A stretch of DNA of 9,125 nt from NCBI GenBank assembly GCA_002352605.1, contig DEIP01000001.1:1-9125 (forward strand). Reading direction: 5' to 3'. The first letter of the stretch is position 1. Each line of letters opens with the position of its first letter. The notes under the pieces are model-generated. The model saw nothing but the letters and a program-made list of their open reading frames with translations, searched no databases and was not told where the DNA came from. The position numbers and the translations under genes were made by a program. The DNA comes from Desulfobacteraceae bacterium UBA2771 (GTDB lineage: Bacteria; Desulfobacterota; Desulfobacteria; Desulfobacterales; Desulfosarcinaceae). Shown here piece by piece: positions 6,549 through 9,125 of this stretch.

Positions 6549-7244
6549 CTATTTTTTGACCAATATGGGCTTTTTTTGGGCCCTGGTCAATCGATCCATA
6601 TCCGTGGCCGCCTGTTTACGACCCTTGTAGCTGCCTACCCGTACCCGGAACCAAAGGCCCTTGCCGGGTATGACAATCCTCGACAGGTAGGCTGGATATC
6701 CCTCCCTTTTTAGCGCTGCGACGATTCGCCCGGCGGCAGTTCCATCCTTGAGGGAAGCCACCTGAATGGTCATGTCGCCCGTGGCGGGGTTAGGTGCCGG
6801 TGTCGTCGACGCAACCGATCCGGATGCCGATCCAACCGGGGTCACGGCTCGTTTGGCCATAATGGCGGTTCGTGATTTATGTGGCGTTTTGACCACACCG
6901 GCGGCTTCCGAAGGGGCCGGCGGCCCACCCGTCGACGCCTGGGGCGCCGGAATTTGAACGCCGGTGTCCATCCCGTCTTTTTTCAACTCCTCATAAAAGG
7001 CCAGGGGCGCCTTTCGATCCTCTCCCCGGATAGCCCTTGCAACCGCTTCACGCTCTTTTTTCATCATGGCGTCTCGAAGACCGGACAGCTCTTTTTGCAG
7101 CGCCCGGGTGTCGAAATGCACGGGCGCCGTTCCCCGACCCACCAGCACGCCGAGGAAGAACATCCACGCCGCGACGAAAAAGAGCAGCAGGTATCGCCCC
7201 CAGGCGATCCGACGTTTTGACACCGTGGCCTTGCCCGTTGTCAC
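6549..7244 (-). CDS. Membrane-anchored SPOR-domain protein
   Basis: The 231-aa protein has a short basic cytoplasmic N-terminus, one transmembrane helix (about 18-36, YLLLFFVAAWMFFLGVLVG), a charged helical stretch (about 46-92), a low-complexity linker rich in A, P, G, S and T (about 95-155), and a C-terminal SPOR domain (about 156-231, from MTIQVASLKD through WFRVRVGSYKGRKQA). SPOR domains bind peptidoglycan strands stripped of stem peptides and gather at division sites, as in FtsN and DedD; this protein has the same layout but is not assigned to either. The start is GTG at 7244-7242. An ATG two bases upstream is in another frame and is followed at once by TGA. The ribosome site AAGGA overlaps the argS stop codon, so translation is probably coupled to argS. 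Confidence 0.9.
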   Translation of the reverse strand: MTTGKATVSKRRIAWGRYLLLFFVAAWMFFLGVLVGRGTAPVHFDTRALQKELSGLRDAMMKKEREAVARAIRGEDRKAPLAFYEELKKDGMDTGVQIPAPQASTGGPPAPSEAAGVVKTPHKSRTAIMAKRAVTPVGSASGSVASTTPAPNPATGDMTIQVASLKDGTAAGRIVAALKREGYPAYLSRIVIPGKGLWFRVRVGSYKGRKQAATDMDRLTRAQKKPILVKK

Positions 7245-7253
7245 ATTTTTTCC

Positions 7254-8921
7254 TTACATGGAATCCGGCGCCGAGACGCCCAGCAGTGCCAATCCATTGC
7301 GGATTACCGTCTGTACCGCCGTGATCAGGTAGAGCCTGGCCCGGGTCAGCTTCAGATTGTCTTCGCACAGCACCCGATGTCGATTATAATAGGTATGAAA
7401 GGCAGCCGCCAGGGTCATCAGGTAATAGGTGATGCGGTGCGGCTCCATAAAGGTGCCGGCAGTTTTAACGGCTTCCGGATAACGGGCCAGGGCCTTGATC
7501 AGCACGACGTCCTCCGGTGTTTCCAGGGCGGACAGATCCGATTGAACAAAGTCACCCACATCCAATCCATCAGTTGCGGCCTTGCGGTGGATACTGGCGA
7601 TCCGTGCATGCACGTACTGAACATAGTAGACGGGGTTGTCGTTGGTCTTTCTCTTGGCCAGGTCCAGGTCGAAGTCCAGGGCGCTGTCATAGTGACGGGT
7701 CAGAAAGATAAATCGAGCCGCATCTCGGCCGACCTCCTTGACCACGTCGGCCAGGGTCACAAACTCGCCGGCACGGGTGGACATGGCTACGGGCCGGCCG
7801 GCCCGCAGCAGGTTGACCAGCTGCACCAGAAGCACGCCGAATCGGTCACGGTCGTAACCGGATGCCTGAACGGCGGCTTTCATGCGCGGAATGTAACCGT
7901 GGTGGTCGGCCCCCCATACGTCGATGACCTTGTTGAATCCACGCTCGAACTTGTCTTTGTGATAGGTGATATCCGATGCAAAATAGGTGGTCTGGCCGTT
8001 CCGGCGAACCACCACGCGGTCCTTTTCGTCGCCGTAATCGCTGGTTCTAAACCACAGGGCGCCGTCTTTTTCGTAAATCAGTCCCTTCTCCTCGAAGTGG
8101 CGGATATCCTCTGCCACCTTTCCCGAATCGTAGAGACCCTGTTCCGAAAACCATCGGTCGAAGGTCACGCCGAAATCCACCAGGTCGGCCCGCATGCCGT
8201 CGATAATCTTATCCGCTGCAAACCGGGCACAGGGCATGATGGCCTGCGCCTCCGCTTCGGAAAAAATCTCCGGGCCGTCTTTTTCCAGCAGTTCGCCGGC
8301 CAGATCCCGGATGTATTCGCCCTGGTAGCAGGTGTCGGGAAAATCCACCGTTTCGCCTAGCAGTTCTTTTCCGCGCAGGTAAACAGACCTGCCCAGGGTC
8401 TGAATCTGTCGGCCGGAATCGTTGATGTAATACTCTTTTTGTACGTCAAATCCGCAAAAAGAGAGAATGTTTGCCGTGCTGTCCCCCACGGCGCCGCCCC
8501 GGCCGTGGCCCACGTGAAGGGGGCCAGTGGGGTTGGAGCTGACGAATTCGATCTGAATGCGGGCACCCTTGCCCAGGTCGCAGCGGCCGTACTGGTGGTC
8601 CTTTTCGTGGATAACCGCCAGCACCGGGTGCCATGCGGCGGGGCGGATGAAGAAGTTGATGAACCCCGGTCCGGCGATTTCGGTACGCATGATGATGCCT
8701 TTTTTATCATCCAGATGGTCGATGAGGGCGTCGGCGATTTTTCGCGGTGCCATGCGTTGGGTCTTGGCCATCTGCATGGCCATGTTGGTGGAAAGGTCGC
8801 CGTGGCTGTCGGCCTTGGGTTCCTCCAGAACCACCTCACTGAAGTCAGGTGAGGGAAGGATGCCTTCTTTGTGAGCAGCCGATGCGGCATCCAGAATCAT
8901 CTCCTTGAGCAGGGTCTTCAT
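7254..8921 (-). CDS. argS: Arginyl-tRNA synthetase
   Basis: A class I synthetase that charges tRNA(Arg) with arginine; 555 aa from the chosen start. It shows the N-terminal tRNA-binding domain (KADSHGDLSTNMAMQMA), the HIGH-type motif in SNPTGPLHVGHGRG (HVGH at 136-139), the YINDSGRQI and WGADHHGYIPRM blocks, and the C-terminal DALR anticodon-binding domain (YVQYVHARIASIHRKA, ending GLALLGVSAPDSM). The KMSKS position reads AMSTRAG (379-385), a degenerate form; many ArgRS lack a canonical KMSKS. The frame is open up to a GTG at 8990, but ATG at 8921-8919 is preferred: it gives a normal family N-terminus, has AGGA eight to nine bases upstream, and a promoter lies inside the longer version. The SPOR gene follows after 9 bases. 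Confidence 0.96.
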   Translation of the reverse strand: MKTLLKEMILDAASAAHKEGILPSPDFSEVVLEEPKADSHGDLSTNMAMQMAKTQRMAPRKIADALIDHLDDKKGIIMRTEIAGPGFINFFIRPAAWHPVLAVIHEKDHQYGRCDLGKGARIQIEFVSSNPTGPLHVGHGRGGAVGDSTANILSFCGFDVQKEYYINDSGRQIQTLGRSVYLRGKELLGETVDFPDTCYQGEYIRDLAGELLEKDGPEIFSEAEAQAIMPCARFAADKIIDGMRADLVDFGVTFDRWFSEQGLYDSGKVAEDIRHFEEKGLIYEKDGALWFRTSDYGDEKDRVVVRRNGQTTYFASDITYHKDKFERGFNKVIDVWGADHHGYIPRMKAAVQASGYDRDRFGVLLVQLVNLLRAGRPVAMSTRAGEFVTLADVVKEVGRDAARFIFLTRHYDSALDFDLDLAKRKTNDNPVYYVQYVHARIASIHRKAATDGLDVGDFVQSDLSALETPEDVVLIKALARYPEAVKTAGTFMEPHRITYYLMTLAAAFHTYYNRHRVLCEDNLKLTRARLYLITAVQTVIRNGLALLGVSAPDSM

Positions 8922-8951
8922 GAATGATTTCCTGTTTTCGGTAAAGCCCAG

Positions 8952-8980
8952 TTCATAAAGAGTTTTCCCATTCAAGTCAA
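8952..8980 (-). promoter_or_regulatory. Probable sigma70-type promoter of argS
   Basis: On the minus strand TTGACT (8980-8975) and TATGAA (8957-8952) are separated by exactly 17 bases. Transcription would start near 8945, leaving a leader of about 24 bases before the argS ATG at 8921. The position supports that ATG over the GTG at 8990, and the promoter probably drives argS, the SPOR gene and perhaps gatCA. Confidence 0.55.
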
Positions 8981-8990
8981 GAAGGTTCAC

Positions 8991-9004
8991 CCCGGCGATC
9001 CGGG
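8991..9004. other. Short GC-rich inverted repeat upstream of argS
   Basis: CCCGG (8991-8995) and CCGGG (9000-9004) can pair around CGAT. It is flanked by two direct copies of GGTTCAC (8984-8990 and 9010-9016 approximately). It lies between the argS promoter and the second miniature element; no function can be assigned. Confidence 0.2.
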
Positions 9005-9036
9005 TAAGGGTTCACTTTATTTCCTCCCCAATCCTA

Positions 9037-9125
9037 AGGGCTCGCGCAAAAATAACTTCACATTTTCGCATCTCAGCTTCAGCCCATCTTTGGCTGATAC
9101 CTCACTCTCAAAAGCCTCGAAATAG
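9037..9125. mobile_element. Second copy of the miniature inverted-repeat element, truncated by the window edge
   Basis: These 89 bases match the reverse complement of 159-247 at 87 positions (differences are one G/A and one C/T). The copy starts with the better-conserved end (AGGGCTCGCG, again preceded by TA) and breaks off at the window edge before the internal hairpin. It is inverted relative to the left copy and sits upstream of argS, beyond its promoter. Confidence 0.8.

Noticed and set aside
7377..8360. 327-codon plus-strand open frame opposite argS
   Set aside because: It mirrors conserved argS codons, shows no known domain, and has no independent support.
4342..8921. Possibility that the minus-strand block is a novel defence or biosynthetic island
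   Set aside because: Every gene of size is a standard housekeeping gene with intact motifs, and base composition is even across the block.
8980..9018. Twelve-codon GTG frame with a GGGGAGGAAATAAAGTG start region upstream of argS
   Set aside because: The ribosome-like site is good, but the frame is tiny, lies upstream of the predicted argS promoter and shows no run of arginine codons expected of an attenuator leader.

Overview
The window is an ordinary chromosomal stretch of about 9.1 kb, moderately GC-rich. It looks like a Desulfobacterota (deltaproteobacterial, Desulfobacteraceae/Desulfosarcina-like) genome. That placement is inferred from a short-form ThiC, a MutL with its own endonuclease motifs, an indirect glutaminyl-tRNA route (gatC, gatA) and the general style of the proteins. 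It was not confirmed by any database search.

Layout from left to right. Bases 1-57 are the last 18 codons and stop of a plus-strand gene, probably of the crotonase (enoyl-CoA hydratase) family. Nine bases later begins a complete miniature inverted-repeat element of about 181 bp (67-247). Plus-strand thiC follows (307-1611). Everything after it is on the minus strand. Listed in order of transcription from the right edge, the minus-strand genes are argS (8921-7254), a membrane-anchored SPOR-domain protein (7244-6549), gatC (6458-6174), gatA (6104-4644), an untracked 59-aa small gene (4521-4342) that overlaps mutL by one base, mutL (4342-2471), and a Tat-exported M15/DUF882 murein peptidase homologue (2211-1660) that converges on thiC. 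A second copy of the miniature element, in opposite orientation, starts at 9037 and runs off the right edge.

How the genes work together. argS, gatC and gatA all supply aminoacyl-tRNAs; GatB is not in the window, so the CAB enzyme must be encoded in two places. The SPOR protein and the M15 peptidase homologue both act on the cell wall. MutL carries the full set of C-terminal endonuclease motifs, as expected where no MutH exists. argS and the SPOR gene are 9 bases apart and probably translationally coupled. A good sigma70-type promoter lies just upstream of the chosen argS start.

The gene content is housekeeping and I see no new defence, metabolic or mobile system. The points worth a second look are the pair of inverted miniature elements bracketing the region, the lack of a visible TPP riboswitch ahead of thiC, a run of nine C residues inside the mutL linker, the small gene coupled to mutL, and a perfect 16-bp palindrome just past mutL.
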